Positions 50,171-63,478 are shown, counted from the first letter of the stretch. The stretch: DNA of 64,000 nucleotides from Linyphia triangularis (GCA_963978545.1 OZ021727.1:46351385-46415384); one strand, 5' to 3'. The notes: a model not told the origin generated them from the letters alone. Translations and numbers: made by a program.

Positions 50171-51089
50171 CTGTTTGTTTCTAAACAAGGAAACTAAATA
50201 ATTTTTTTTGAATTTCATATAAATGTACTGAATTAAAATTATATATATAATATATACAATGAAACAATTGTAATTGTGAATCACACTAGGATTTGAAAAC
50301 TATATATAAATATTTTAAATGTTCCTTAAAAGCTTTTTATTTATAAAGGAAACTGCGTTAGATATTTTATTGTGATTTGAATTGATAAACCCAGTAACTG
50401 GAAACGGGTTGTTTTCAATATTGAAGGGATTAGTTTATAAATTTGTTTTGAAATGTCATATAACACAGCGGGAGAAAAAATTACGAAAATACCAATGAAT
50501 TTCTATTAAAATCGGGTTAATTTTTTTAAACATTCAATACGTGTCTTAGAATTTAAATGACTTAGGAATAATCTTTTCTTATTTGTTTCATAAATTGAAA
50601 GCTTTATGGACAAGGTGTATCTCGGTCGTACACCCTTTGCAACGCTTGTTGAAATTGTTTATAAGCGATTATACGCATAGTGGCACATTTATTAGTGATG
50701 GCTATAACTTTTTAAAAATATATCTGTGAGCAATATAAAAAGTAAAAAAATCTAATATACATTTGATCCAAGGTAAAACAAGTTCCATAACAAGAGAATT
50801 GTGATAGCATTTATTTTTTGATTAAATAATTAAATTTTCTCAAAATGCTTTATTCCTAATAACTTTCATTGAAATTTTGACTGTTTGTTGTGCCACGATA
50901 CCTTTGTTTATAAATCTGAATATTGTAATTGAAAGTTTTCATTGCTGGAACTTTATTTAACATATAAGAAGGAATAACGACCAATGTATTTTTACTAATT
51001 AAAAGTCAATATTCTTTCCATATTTTGAATCAGCTAAAAAAGTAACTATAATTACAATTCAATGAAATGATGCAATAAAAAACTAACTC

Positions 51090-51618
51090 TCCCAGTAAAA
51101 ACAAATCAGCTGGCCCAGCACTGGGTGACTGACTGCGGCCATCACCTAAACTACTGGGCCATCGGTGGATGGCACTTGCTTTTCAGAGCATAAAAGTGAC
51201 CGTCTGGCCTACGCAAGGGCCAGCAGTCATTTAATGCTGTTGGCAGCATCGTTTATACAGTGTCCCAGAACCGGCTTGCCTAAAAAAAAATAGCTTGCCA
51301 CAAGCGATCCAGCAATGGTTTAATTGAAGCTAGCCTTATTGATATGGTGATGCAAACTATAGTGCTTTAGATAAAATAAAAACAAAATTTACAGCGAAGA
51401 GAATGTGTTCCCACTTAAAAACTAATACTTCGTAAAGATCAAATGAAAACAGAAATAAAAATTAAACTCAGTGTCGAAACAGCCCGATTCATGCTTGGTT
51501 CGCATTTGGTACCTATTCAAGGTATGAAAAGGCGGGTCAACCTTGACCAAACCGACGATCGAACCGTTGACCTGTAGAAAGGCAGCTCAATGCACTACCA
51601 ATTCACCACTGGGCTTCG
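51090..51618 (-). mobile_element. tRNA-derived SINE-like element, second family
   Basis: In minus orientation the right end reads GCCCAGTGGTGAATTGGTAG (A-box-like) and then GGTCAACGGTTCGATCGTCG (B-box-like GGTTCGATC) at tRNA spacing, a typical pol III SINE head. Further along, 51090-51270 is a GC-richer stretch with paired motifs (GCTGGCCCAG, ACTGGGCC, AAGGGCCAGC) that may be its body or an independent repeat. The total span is therefore uncertain; the head, 51490-51618, is the firm part. Confidence 0.6.
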
Positions 51619-54600
51619 AAAACAGAAACAAAGAGAATATTATTTACCTTGTCTCTTCCATCACAACTGATTTGAGGGACTGAAAAGCAAAGGGGTCTAA
51701 GTGACTTTTCTTAACTTTTGAGAAAATACACTTTAAAGTTTCTTATTTATATTAAATTCTATTAAAACTAGTGATATCTTCTAGTGAAATATTATTTCTC
51801 ATGTTTTTAGAAAATGAAGTTCATAATTTTAGCAAATTATAATACCATTGAGTTACTAGTTACTAAAGTTTCTTTTATTTTATGAATATAAATACTTTAT
51901 CAAATAAATAATCAAACTTAAAAATCTAAAAAAAACTTTTAATATGAATTTTGTATTGATATTGTTTGTATTTTTATATAATTAATATCAAAGCATAATT
52001 TATAACTTTGTTTTTCTGTATTGTCATTAAAAAAATCTATTCTTTACATTTACCATTTTAAGGGGTCTTTGGCAGTCACCGACACAAACAAAAATTCGAA
52101 TTTACATTTAACTGCCATGTCCTATAAATTATTTATTTCTCAACGTATTTACAAACTTTTTTTTACAGAATTGTAGTTTGATATTTTCAAATATAGTAAA
52201 AAGTGTAAAAATAATAATAATAAAAAATTATGCTTTTTGTTTGTAAGAATTTTTTGCTATTAGCTCAAAACAGTGATTTTCAACACCTATTAGGCACACT
52301 TTTAAAACATTTTTTAAAAATATTTAAATCTAATTTTTTGAGTAGAATATTATATAAAAGTGAGTTCTATATTGATGACATAATTTTTTTATTTTAAATA
52401 TACATATATTTTTTTTTTAATGGGAATTTTTTTTTCTTCTAGTTCATCCAAAATATAATTTTTTTTTCATAAACATTAAATGTCTAAACATATTGTCTAA
52501 AAAATAGGTTATCATCGTTAATCGAAATGGTAACTTAACATTAGAAATTTAAAAAAAAAATATTTATAAGTTGTTTTGTCTAGAAAGTGTACCAATGTGT
52601 TAAAAATAACTGTTTTGAGATAATTTCAAAAAATGCTTTTAAACTCAAAGTATTATTTTTTTTAATACTTTTTGCACAATTACTATGTTTATAAATATCT
52701 AAAAACACTTTGAGTGAAAAAAGTTTGTGAATTCATTGAGAAATAAATAATTTATAGGACACTGAAGTTGGGTGAAAATGCAACTTTTGAATTTTGTCGG
52801 TGACTGTCTAGTACCTTTAAATGTTTTTTAATGCTCTTTAATATATATCTTATGCAAAATTTTGCACATTTGGAATTATTTAAGGAGGATAATAAAGTAT
52901 TTTTTCAAAAATTTACTGAATAAAAAACATCGTAAAATTTATTTTTCTCTATACGTTGGCTTAGTATATTCTTGAAACTTTGCATTATAATTGTCATTTA
53001 CAATAACATATACTTCTAAAAGTTAACGTTACACTAACTTGTAAAAATTATGTACCACTCTACTTTCTTAGAGCATATAAAATGTAAGTATAAGTGCAGA
53101 ATCATGAGGTGAAATCACCACTGCGCAGTAAATATCTGATTTTACTCTCTTTAAAGATACTTTTATTGCATAGACGCTTAGTCTTAATTAAATTGCCAAA
53201 GTCTTCTTGGTAACTCTATCTTACTGACATATTGTCCCATCCAACAAATAAACGTAATTTCTCATCGAAATACATGACTCCCAAACCATTACAATTATCA
53301 CTCTCATCGATGGGATTCTAATTTAAAATGCAGCTGTGACTGTATGAAAAGCGAATATACGAAAACACCTGCTTATTAAAATAGTTTTCTTTCGTTCTTG
53401 TGAAACTTCTGGCATCTTTGCTAATTTAGGATCGGAGAATTGAAAGCGTGGGAGAAAACTTGTGCTGCATCTAGCTCTAAGTTTTAAGCTTACACTGTAT
53501 TATTTTGTGTTTGCAAATTTCCTAAACGAATATTTTGTTATAAAAATAGTATTTATTATAAAAATAGTGCATCGAATACTAAAATTCTCACTAAAATAAC
53601 AATTGGTATAGTTATTAAGAATAATTAAACTATGGTAACATGTATATTAATGTACCTTGAAAATCGCACTATGTTTGTTATGGTATTTAAAAAAATGTTT
53701 AAAGTACATTAATTTTTTAAAAGGTATAAATGTCAAGGTGTTAAAAGATCAATAGTACAAAATTTAAACTTGATGTGAAGAAGTAGTTTTTGTTAGTTCA
53801 AAACTTTTCAACCAGGTATCATATCAGCTTGAGCTAACCATTAATAATTTGTTTATGTAATTTAAAATTCAAAAATGTAAATAAAAGATACTATGATTTT
53901 AAAAGATTCACGCAATAATTGATTTTAAAATTATTTTAATTTTGATGTTTTTATAAAGGTGGGTAATTTTTAAAAAATATTCTATGGAAAAAAACATATT
54001 TAGTTATATTTACAATTCTAGTTGATTCCCAGTAGCAAATAAGTTTGTGCTTCTTACAATTTAAATTATAAATTACAAATTGAGTTATGGCTGGTGCAAA
54101 TAGACTCTAATTAGGTAATAACATTTTAATAATTAATTAAATATCCTCAATGAGCAGATATTCTGATTTTCTTACAGTTGTTCAGTATGGTAAAATAATT
54201 GCGACTCTAGTACAAATATTAAAGAACATTGTTTGCAATGTGTACTGGTAACTTAATAAACGGAAATTGATTAAACCATAGATTACAGGAAATATAATAA
54301 TGGAAATTGATTAACCATAGAATTATTTATCTAGGCCTTAAGCTCAGCATTTATTGAGTCGCTTCAAATAGAAACTTCTTTATTAAATGTAATACGTTTA
54401 ACAACTAAATATGCAATTTATCGAAAGTTAGATTTTATATAAAAAAAAGTTTTATTCTATAGTGTAATAGATATTAATTTATAAATGATAATACATAGCA
54501 CAATAAAGAATAGTTATTTAATGAAAACATTGCTTTATATTAATGAAGCTCAAACGAAAATTGTTTCGCACTCTATAAGTGTTTACATCTGTGTGTTAGT

Positions 54601-57059
54601 AATTATTAAAATATAGGAAATTTTTCATAAATGTAAAGTAAGGTCACATGAATGCAAATTTTCTAGAATCTGAATAAATCACGAAAATTAATTTTATGCG
54701 CAAATTCGTATTTTTCCAATTAAAATATTTTATAAAACATTTTTTCTATTTTGTTATGCACTTCCATAAATATTTAATTCTTGAGATAAAATATAAGGTA
54801 CAGCTTGAATTTTTATTAAAAGAAAAGAATTTTAAATTTGTTTAGAAAACCATTCGAAAGATTTTAGTTTTATTATTGAATAATATATATCAAGGAATCG
54901 TCCATTTCTACCTAAAAAGAATTTAATTTGATCTGAAATCATTCAGAGTCGTAATAATAAAACAGAAATTTCCTTGCACTTTCATACTTGAAAAATCAAA
55001 TTAAATTAAACCACTTTATGGATCAAAACTAATTTAAAAAAAACCTATTGGAAATGAAATGGAAAGAAATATTTAAATATCTCATATTATTTATTTTAAG
55101 TTTCGAGAACTGCATCCTCTGTATTTAAGAAAATCGATCTAATAAGAAATTTTAAATTTAAAGCTTTTGTCAGATCAGAATGTTGAAAGGTGTTTAGGTT
55201 TTTATTTACATATGAACCAGACAAAATATAATGTCATACATTCATAGTCAAGAAAAATTTGTATAATTCAAACAATAACTATTTTAACTAACAGATAGTA
55301 CTTAAAGCCTTAATTTTCAATTTATAAATAAAACATTACCTAAATTTATAATATTAAGAACACTACCTTTTACAACAGAACTAACAACGAGAGATAAAGC
55401 AAGAATTCGGAATTGTTGAGTATATTTAAGATTGATGTTTGTAAAATGTTGTTAAAAAATATAAATAGCAGTTGCGTTTGATAATTGTATTTTTATGATA
55501 GATTTCAAGATTTGACAGCTGAAATCTGTTTGAAAGGTTTAATGTACTTCCAAATGCCACATGTTTAAATGGAATCCATTTGTAACTGTCTGCATACGAA
55601 ACAAGAGTAGATAAAAATGCCATATTTAGTTTGATTGAAATATAATTAAATTCGTTTCATGAGGTATTATCAATATTGACAATAAAAATAGTTGAAAGTT
55701 CTCGAAACGTTTTTCAACCAACACAAAATGATATAATATATGTTTCGGTTATTATTTTTGATCTAAAGTTTATAATAAAAGAATTTGAAAATAAATCATG
55801 CAGTGTATGAAAAATATTTATTATAAATAATTTAAAACTTTCAACAAGAAATAAATAGAAAGACTTTAATTTGTAAATTAAGAATTTTAAATCCTAAAAT
55901 ATGATGCCAAAATGTTTGATAAAGTAAAAAGTGAATATGTTTTATTCGATTTGAAGGAGGGGATACATTTAAAAAATTACAATCTTCAATTTTTTATTAA
56001 ACTTATATATTTCCATATCCATATTTAACACCATTAGTTACAATATAATATCAAGGAAATCTTGTTAATTTTATAACATTTCTTGTTTATAAACATAAGA
56101 TTGAAAATGGCATTGCTAATTTCTCTTAGTTTTGTTTTCAATTATAGTTAGGGAATTTTCAATTGGGCCTTTTCACATGCAAATAATAAAAACTCCTTTA
56201 TTTTAAATTAAATCAACTGAAATTTTATTTAAAACATATGTGATTATGTATTTATATGAAACATAAATATATTCGAATTTCATGTTTGACTGAAGAAGTT
56301 TCGTTCTAGGAAGTTTTTATTCACAAGAATTTTTTCGGCTTATGCTTATATTTCTTTTATCCACTTTCTCATATTTAATCTGTTTAAGATTTTTTTTTCT
56401 AATTAGTCGTTCTTTTAAGGATTCTTTAGTAACTTATATCATTCATCAACAAGATTTTTACAGCAAAGCCTGCAACAAAAGCTAATTATTCAGAGCAAGG
56501 ATATTAAAATAACAGATTTAATACGCAGAACTATTGAAAACTAAAAGTTTCATTAGTAAAAATTAAAGCTATACCTAATACAACCCAGTTTTAATGTAAG
56601 TTTAAGCTACATTTAGTAGAGTGCCTCGAAAAAACTTGTACTTTTGTTTCCAATTCTAATAGCCTAGAAAAATTGCGATTTGGCTACAAATGAACGAAAT
56701 ATTTTTTTTTTTTCGATTATGTCTTCCACTAGCGCAACTCATTTGAAATTCGCTATAAGTGATGAAAACCACGTTCTAATTATAAGGAAATAAATCTATA
56801 GATCATCACGTATCCAAATATGTTTAAATTTTGGTGCTAACATCATGCACAATGAGACCAAAAAGTACAATTTTTCCAAGATAAAACGCTAAAATAACGA
56901 AATTTTTAGGAAATCAGAATTGATTATTCCAACTTGTTTCAACAAATTTACTATCCCTATTATTACTATACTTTTGGGAGTAAAGGTCATAACGTATTCT
57001 TCTTCTTGTAAAAGGCCTCTAGCAACAGAATTAAAAAAAAAAAGACATTCTGAAGTCAC

Positions 57060-57145
57060 ATTAAAAATTACATTAGAAAATTAGAAAATTGAGATCACAT
57101 TAGAAATTACATTAGAAGATTGAGATCATATTAGAAATAACATGG
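57060..57145. repeat. short tandem repeat, unit about 30 bp
   Basis: Repeats of TTGAGATCACATTAGAAAT and ACATTAGAA-type segments occur two to three times with variations, inside the long-TIR element. Confidence 0.7.
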
Positions 57146-57228
57146 GTTGCACAAAAACTTATCTGTTATTAAATTTTTCAGTGAAGCTTGGCGTAATATG
57201 TCTCAACTTCATGGTAGATCTTATTTTG

Positions 57229-57477
57229 TTATCTCTTGATTCGACAGTCTCTGACAGCATTCTTCAGTGAGAGATTGTTCTTGCTGGTTTTTAAAATTCT
57301 TCTAAGCCCGACTTCTCGTATATGGGGAGAAGCAAATTCTCGGATTGGGGTCAATAATACGTTGAAGCTATCACTCATGTAACGAGAAGTTGCAATTGCT
57401 TTGAACAAGTTATGAGCGTCTTGAGTAAACCCACTGTTTTTCTTTATGTAAAACCATACTAACATGTAACCTTTCAA
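57229..57477 (-). pseudogene. ORF fragment of the long-TIR element, motif HIREVGLRRILK
   Basis: An 82-codon minus-strand frame contains VWFYIKKNS, then FKAIATSRYMSD, then SPHIREVGLRRILK, followed by a polar tail. It has balanced amino-acid use and looks like genuine protein, unlike the Phe/Ile/Lys drift of chance frames here. I have an impression of a repeated arthropod ORF family with an IRE-x-G-x-RRILKAR motif, but cannot name its function. No DDE catalytic motif is visible. It is broken on both sides and lies within the terminal repeats at 56622-58590. Confidence 0.5.
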
Positions 57478-57760
57478 GATGAAATGAAGGATTTCTTCAA
57501 GTTTAAATGAAGGATCTTATCTGCTAGCTTACAGACAAAGGATTTGGTTGGCCTTTGTCAATCATCGTCTATGGAAAAGTTAATATGGGTCCAGAGCCAA
57601 CATATCTTTTAAACTATCACCGTCCGGAAGCGATATATCGAAACGATGCTGCTCATTTTTACAGAGGGTTTTTCTGTCAATTTCTGGTATTTCATAATCA
57701 ATTCCGTTTCTCTTGAAATCTAAAAGGAGTAGCTTCCCAAAATATATGTTGTTTCGCAAT

Positions 57761-58000
57761 TCAGACCCACAAATAAATATTTCGAAATGATTGACTTGGG
57801 TTCGGTTGACATTTCATCTTCAAAAGGATCACAGATGAAGAAATTTGGGTTTTTATTCGCTCTGGTGAAAACCAAAGCGAGATCTTTAATCGAGCAGAGT
57901 TGAGATCTTGATCGAAGACAGCCAGTGTCTGGGGAGCCGAATCAAGAGAATGCAAAATCAGGTCTATTCTAAAGTAGAGAAATATTATGCCAAGCTTCAC
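57761..58000 (-). pseudogene. second ORF fragment of the long-TIR element
   Basis: A 79-codon minus-strand frame with LDSAPQTLAVFDQDLNSARL and SLWFSPERIKTQ. No domain is recognised. Being upstream of, and on the same strand as, the 57229 fragment, it may be an earlier part of the same protein separated by frameshifts and stops. Confidence 0.35.
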
Positions 58001-58451
58001 TCTAAAATCTCATTTCAGATTGGTTTCTGAACAATCGATGTAATTTGTAATGTGATTTCAAGATGTTGTTTCTTAAGTCTGTCGTAATAAAGCTAGATGT
58101 CTTTTACGAATGAAATATTATGTTATGTCCTCCTCAAAAAAGTTATATAAATAATACAGGTCATAAGTTTAGCAAAAAAAAGTTAGAATAATCAATCCTG
58201 ATTCCCTACAAATTTCATAATTTTATCAGTTTTTCTTGAAAAATAGTATTTTCTAGTCTCAGTGTCTATGATGCTAGCACCAATATTTTGACAATATTTT
58301 TACATATTTGAACACGAGATGATGGATATTTTTGAGCTCTCCCTATTAGAACTCGTAATTACCATTTTAACTTGGTTTTAAAAATTTCAAAAAATAATCG
58401 TTTTAATCACTTATAACGAATTTAAACTGAGATGCCCGAGTGGAAGATGTG

Positions 58452-58454
<3 letters not shown>

Positions 58455-58512
<58 letters not shown>
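58455..58512. repeat. (AT)n microsatellite
   Basis: A perfect AT run inside the right arm of the long-TIR element, where the left arm has only a poly(T) stretch. Confidence 0.98.
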
Positions 58513-58516
<4 letters not shown>

Positions 58517-59689
58517 TTTTTTCGTTAATTTGGAAACTTTTCCACACTACTAGAATTTGAAACAAATATAAAACGGTTTTTTTTCCCACACATTTCATTG
58601 TATTGAAATATCGCTATGAACAATATGTAAGGTTAAATGGTTATTACACGCTAAAATGACTAGAATTTTCTGTATAACAAAGCTTTAACGATAAGAACGT
58701 AGGAAAATGCATTCTGCTGGTATCTTATGAAACTTGATTAATCATCCGTTTGAAAAACAAATAAGGCCACCAGTGAAAGAAGCTCAAACTCTTCAAAATT
58801 GCAAATGTCCGACTACACTTAAAGTAATTGAGGCTGTTCGATTTTTAAGCTTGAATACGAAACTTTGAGATGCAATTTAGACATGAAGTAAAGCATGCAT
58901 AATGTTATCGTAAGACTTCAATTACAAATTTAAAAACTTTATAATGGATGAAACTAGTTTGTAAATTTATTTTCTTGGTATTACGTGAAGAGAATAATTA
59001 ATATTCAGGTTTTGAACATTTAACCCCTTTTCTTTTTTATGGGAGGGAATTCACATACCAGGTTTTCAAATAAAACATAAAAATATATTTATGTAGAATA
59101 TTATTAAAGTTTTATAGACATATGAGATATAAAACATTTTTTTTATGTCAATTAAATAAGCAAGCAATTAAAGAGCAACAAAAATATAATTATTCAGTAA
59201 TAAGTTTATTTTTCAACCATTGTTTTGTTTCAACTCAAATCTTAATTGATTAAAAGTTTCATCAGACCTCACTTCAGACCAAGAATTAATACTTCAATCA
59301 AATTTGCATTACATCTTTTCTGTCTGAAATATTTTTCAGAAAGTGACGAAACGTGAATTGATTGTTTTTAAGAGAGTTTTATATTAAAAGCAATGTAGTT
59401 GTATGAATATACTTATTTATTTTTAAGAAAAATGGGAATAACTAAAGAAAACCTTCATAAAAAGGGAATATTTGTACGACTTTTCATGAAAAAAAACACA
59501 TTTTTACTTGTTACTTAAAATTGAGTAATACATCGAATTCCAGAAAAAAAAATTCAAGAAACATTATTATGTCTCTGAAGTTTGATAAGATAAACTAACA
59601 GAGTGTTGTACACAGGGTAACAACTATTGAACTATATGAAATAAGAAATAAAACTTTCAAAAACTACTGAGTAAAAAAAATTGTGTGCA

Positions 59690-60095
59690 CATTTTAAAAG
59701 TAATTATAGATATTCAGATTCTGTTTATGGCATGCTAGATATGGTTGCCATCAATGGCAATGATGTCGCGAAGACGAATAGCAAAATTCTGCAAAACTCT
59801 CTGAAGTATCGAGACATCGATGCATTCGATGACTTTATAGACCAGTCATGGTTTTGGGTGTATTTGCGTAATCTTCGTTTTCAAAATTGCACCACAAAAA
59901 TGAGTCACAAGGGTTCAGATCTGTATAATAGGGAGGTCAACTGATTCCTATTCTAGTGGCCTCTGGGAATCCCATAGCTAAAATGTCTCGAAAGTAGTTT
60001 TCCGGGACTTATAACACTCTATTGGTCCGATGGGGTCGTGCTTCGTCCTACACGAACCACGTCTGTTTTAAATCTTGTCACTTTGGATAACAAGG
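59690..60095 (-). pseudogene. mariner/IS630-type transposase C-terminal fragment
   Basis: On the minus strand, after several stops, the sequence reads LPYYTDLNPCDSFLWCNFEN followed by TPKTM. This corresponds to the mariner-type block SPDLNPCDFxLWGYLK and its PxTI follow-up, which carries the third catalytic Asp. The second Gly/Trp positions are altered. Upstream codons fit the preceding Phe/Arg-rich segment, but stops are frequent. It is a dead remnant. The plus-strand ORF at 59681-59944 is its shadow. Confidence 0.68.
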
Positions 60096-60388
60096 ATGAA
60101 ACCATAGCTCAGTAAATTTCAGCCTGTATATATTTTATCATTAGTGAAATGAAATTTAGGCAAATGGATTACACAATGTATTGTTTCTTATATATATTTA
60201 ATAGTTAATGGCCTTTCCAATCCTGGTATGTTTAGATTTAATTCAATTTGGAAAGTTTAATACAATAAAATAAACAGTTATATTTATAAGTTCTTACTTA
60301 AATAGGATTTTTATAATATATTATTGTAAAAATTTCATAAATACTAAAACATTACTTAACTCAAAAACTACTTAAATCATTAATTAGA

Positions 60389-60424
<36 letters not shown>

Positions 60425-60471
60425 TGGTGAGATGTGAAGAAATCTGTAAAAAAAATATAGAAATTATTTAC

Positions 60472-60503
60472 CTTGACTTTCAGAAAACCTTCCATATTGT
60501 TGA
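60472..60503 (-). CDS. candidate exon: Tyr/Ser/Gln-rich linker 0
   Basis: A 32 bp exon with a very strong acceptor (ATTTCTTTTCTTCTAG) and donor AAG followed by GTAAAT. Entered in phase 2 it is open, leaves in phase 1 and joins correctly to the exon at 46270. Ten whole codons read QQYGRFSESQ, the same composition as the other linkers. Entry in phase 2 differs from the phase-1 rule of the other linkers, and the exon before it was not found. It is therefore tentative. Confidence 0.45.
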
Positions 60504-60788
60504 CTAGAAGAAAAGAAATATAATTACTAATCACAAAATTATCTCATGGGAAAATGAATTAAAAACAACTATAAAAGTTTTCCTTTTATTTTTAATTAAA
60601 AGAAATTGTAAAACGTTGAAATATGTAATCACAATACATTGAAAATTCCATTTTTACACACTTTATCCTTTCAAGATGATAAATTTTTAATTTATCAAAC
60701 ACAGTACAATTTTTACACAGAAATAATTAAAAATATTGTAGTGATACACCATGAAGTATATTTGAGTATTATAAATATAAAAAGATTT

Positions 60789-60794
<6 letters not shown>

Positions 60795-60842
<48 letters not shown>
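60795..60842. repeat. (AT)n microsatellite
   Basis: A perfect AT run of about 48 bp. The Ile-Tyr repeat ORF across it is an artefact. Confidence 0.97.
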
Positions 60843-60845
<3 letters not shown>

Positions 60846-61549
60846 ATAGATGTTGTATAATAGATATATATTTGTAATAGACTTTGCATTGTCAGAAAAC
60901 TTTTATATTGCGCTATATTACTAATTCTATAATCGTCATTTACTTGCAATCCTACATTGTAAGGAATACTTTCCTTAAGTGTATAATATCATTCTTTTTG
61001 AATGGAAACCAGAATTGAGAGAAATGTCGAATGGGATCATAAATTTTCCGCTCTGTCGTTTTGGGTTTACGCCAAACAATTTTCGTGATGCCCAAACCAA
61101 AGTGTCGGATTGAAGTCAAAAATGTCTGATCATATATAAGTGCAACATAAAAAAAAAGTTAACTAAAAGACATGAAATCTTATAAAATCTGCTCATATTA
61201 TTATAATGAGGGAATTGATAAAATGTCTTATCGCAATGACTAATGATGTATCTTCAGACAAAGTGGAAATTTAACAATTTAAGAAACGCAAAAGAATGCA
61301 AGTTAGAGAGAAATATTGCTAATACTTAAAAATGATTTAAGCAAAACCATTTTTTAAACATAGATTCTTCATCAGTTTAACAATTCTCGTTAGTGTAAGT
61401 TACCTTAAAACTGTTTTTTTATTGTATTTTCTAATTTTCAATCTGTTTTTAGCCTAATGGCTTTTTTGAAATAGTACTAGCAATTATATTTTAAGGACAT
61501 CTTGGTATTCATCCTCCTTATTTTTTGGCTTGCAGCCGAATAAAATAGA

Positions 61550-61720
61550 ACTGAATAGAATATAATTTAATTTAGTTTGGTTGAATTGAATTGAATTGAT
61601 TGGAAAAGATTGATGTGAAGTAAATTAAAATGAATCAAATTGAATGGAATCCAGTGGAATAATTTTAAATCCAATTAAATACAATTCGTTCAAATCCAAT
61701 TAAATGAAACTAAATCAAAC
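61550..61720. repeat. degenerate pentamer-like repeat (TTGAA/AATTG)
   Basis: Irregular repeats of TTGAA, GAATTG and AATCAAATTG run for about 170 bp, ending with two copies of CAAATCCAATTAAAT-like sequence. It looks like an old, decayed microsatellite. Confidence 0.7.
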
Positions 61721-62414
61721 CACTCTAAATATTTTAAATTAATATATCATTATCAACAAATTTATTAAACTTTAATTAATTACAATTTTTATTAAAATTT
61801 AAAAACTTATTTCAGTTTAAATATACTGTTTTAGCTGTATCTTTCTTATAATTTTTTTTTTTTTTTTTTTAAATAAAGTGCAATGAAAATGAAGTTATGT
61901 TCTTTCGAAAAACTGGAATATTGTCTTCATTAGGCACAGAAAAGTCATGCTGGCGATCTTTAGAAAAGTAGTTGGGACATTCAAAATAGTTCTGTTTGCT
62001 TTTAGAAATTAAATTACAGTCAAAGTGCTTCCCAACAACAACTTTTGTGTCCAGAATTGCTTTCTTCCCTAAAATGCTTCATTTTATTCTCTATCGTCGT
62101 TTCCTTCTTTTTCCCTTGAGATTACATTTTCCCTTGAGATTAACTTTTCAAATGAAAGTGATAAACGTAATTCATGAAAGTGTTTTTCAGAAATACTCCA
62201 ATTTATATTTTATAGTCTATAACCTCTTACGGCTCGGAAAATTTCGATATAAGTAGTTTTAGCCTTCTAATTGGATTTTTGACAAACACAATGTCAAAGT
62301 ATTATTCGTGGGGTGTGGGTATTTGTGTTATTGTATTAACGGGGAATTTTTTGTTTGCTTCTTGACTAGACTGGGGGTACTAATATTAAGGGTTTACTTA
62401 GTAATTAATATTTT

Positions 62415-62590
62415 AGCGAGTGAAGCGTGTTTATGTTTGCGCAGCAAAGAACCTTTCAGCAAGGGAAGCGAGTCTGTGGTTGCGTAAAACTAAATTTTCT
62501 GACGAGCGAAGCGAGCTTGCGCTTGCATAACAATGAACTTTTCTGCGAGCATAGCGAGCCTGTTCGCAAAGCACGCAAAGCTGCGAATAC
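62415..62590. repeat. tandem repeat, unit about 43 bp, four units
   Basis: Each unit starts with a CGAGCGAAGCGAG-like motif, followed by a TTGCG segment, an AACTTTTC-like segment and TGA or CTG. Motifs occur at about 62416, 62465, 62500 and 62547. The repeat is clearly richer in GC and CpG than its surroundings. ORFs on both strands traverse it and are chance. Confidence 0.85.
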
Positions 62591-63478
62591 ACCAATGAAG
62601 GGTTTCCGAAACGTAAGGCCACGCAGCTAATGTATAATAAATGATTCATACATATATACATTTTTATAATAATTGAATAAAAAAATCGATATTTTACTAT
62701 CCATTAACTACATACATGAAAATCGATTTATGAACTTGTGGCTATTTGGAAATAATGTAATAATATTTTACAAACATTACCTAACAAAACAACAGATGCC
62801 AATACCAACTTGCTCTAGTGAAAACAAAGTCTTGCCCAGAAAGAACTCAGTTTCTGTCTGGCCTTTTCACGATGGGCGAATGAGCATTGTTGTCTGAGGT
62901 TGAAAAAACCAAAATCGATACATGTATGAAATGTGTCAAATCTGTTCGCTGATTTACTAATCTTAAAAAAGAGACGGATGGTGACTTATACAAATTCAGG
63001 AAATATCCTGGTAATTATGGATATAAATTTAATAAAAAGGTATTCCACGTTCTAAGCACTTTTGCTCAAAACAGATTTGTACAGGTTTATCCTTCCCTGT
63101 TACTTTTAGGAGAGGTAGATATTTTTTATAAAAATGTCAAAGAATTTGAAGAAGGAATATGTGGTTGCAGTATTTTGATAAGTACATGAATATTGTTGTT
63201 GAAATTTGAAGAAAGGTATGATTCTTGTTGGAAAACATTGGATGATCTAGATAGTGTGTATTATTATTGCATAGACGTCTGTAAGAATGCTAAATAAACA
63301 TTCAATGCAAATGTTTATAGCAGACATTTTATTGTTTAATAATGATTTCTTATTATGGGAAAAGTGAAACTGTTTCATTCAAAGGTAGATAAAACTTATT
63401 AGAGTACAGTTTATAAAATTTCTTAAATTTATAATTATAACTTAAATTCTTTGATTTAACAATTCACCATTGTTCTTT

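Larger units (their letters stand above)
56622..58590. mobile_element. DNA element with ~340-430 bp terminal inverted repeats
   Basis: Sequences from about 56622-56965 recur in reverse complement at about 58160-58590. Matching landmarks, left and right reversed, are TCTTCCACTAGCGCAACTCA with TCTTCCACTCGGGCATCTCA, TTCGCTATAAGTGATGAAAA with TTCGTTATAAGTGATTAAAA, and CAGAATTGATTATTCCAAC with CAGGATTGATTATTCTAAC. A poly(T) run in the left arm corresponds to an (AT)n expansion in the right arm (58455-58512). The 1.2 kb interior holds minus-strand ORF fragments. Long-TIR elements occur in several superfamilies, and I cannot assign this one. Confidence 0.75.
46321..60471 (-). other. long intron or upstream region, 14.2 kb
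   Basis: If the exon at 60472 is genuine, this is one 14 kb phase-1 intron. It holds a nested Tc1 element, a TTAA-flanked element, a foldback element, a tRNA-derived SINE, a long-terminal-repeat DNA element and a transposase fragment. Between 52.0 and 56.6 kb it is AT-rich sequence with no feature that I can identify. Confidence 0.6.

Noticed and set aside
51653..51684. A second 32 bp candidate exon on the minus strand with excellent splice sites (GCTTTTCAG and AAG followed by GTAAAT).
   Set aside because: The phase needed to feed the exon at 46270 contains TGA, and no other combination with the exon at 60472 stays open. It could be real only if another exon is missing or in an alternative transcript.
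59681..59944. An 87-codon plus-strand ORF.
   Set aside because: The protein similarity is on the opposite strand (mariner-type transposase), so this frame is its shadow.
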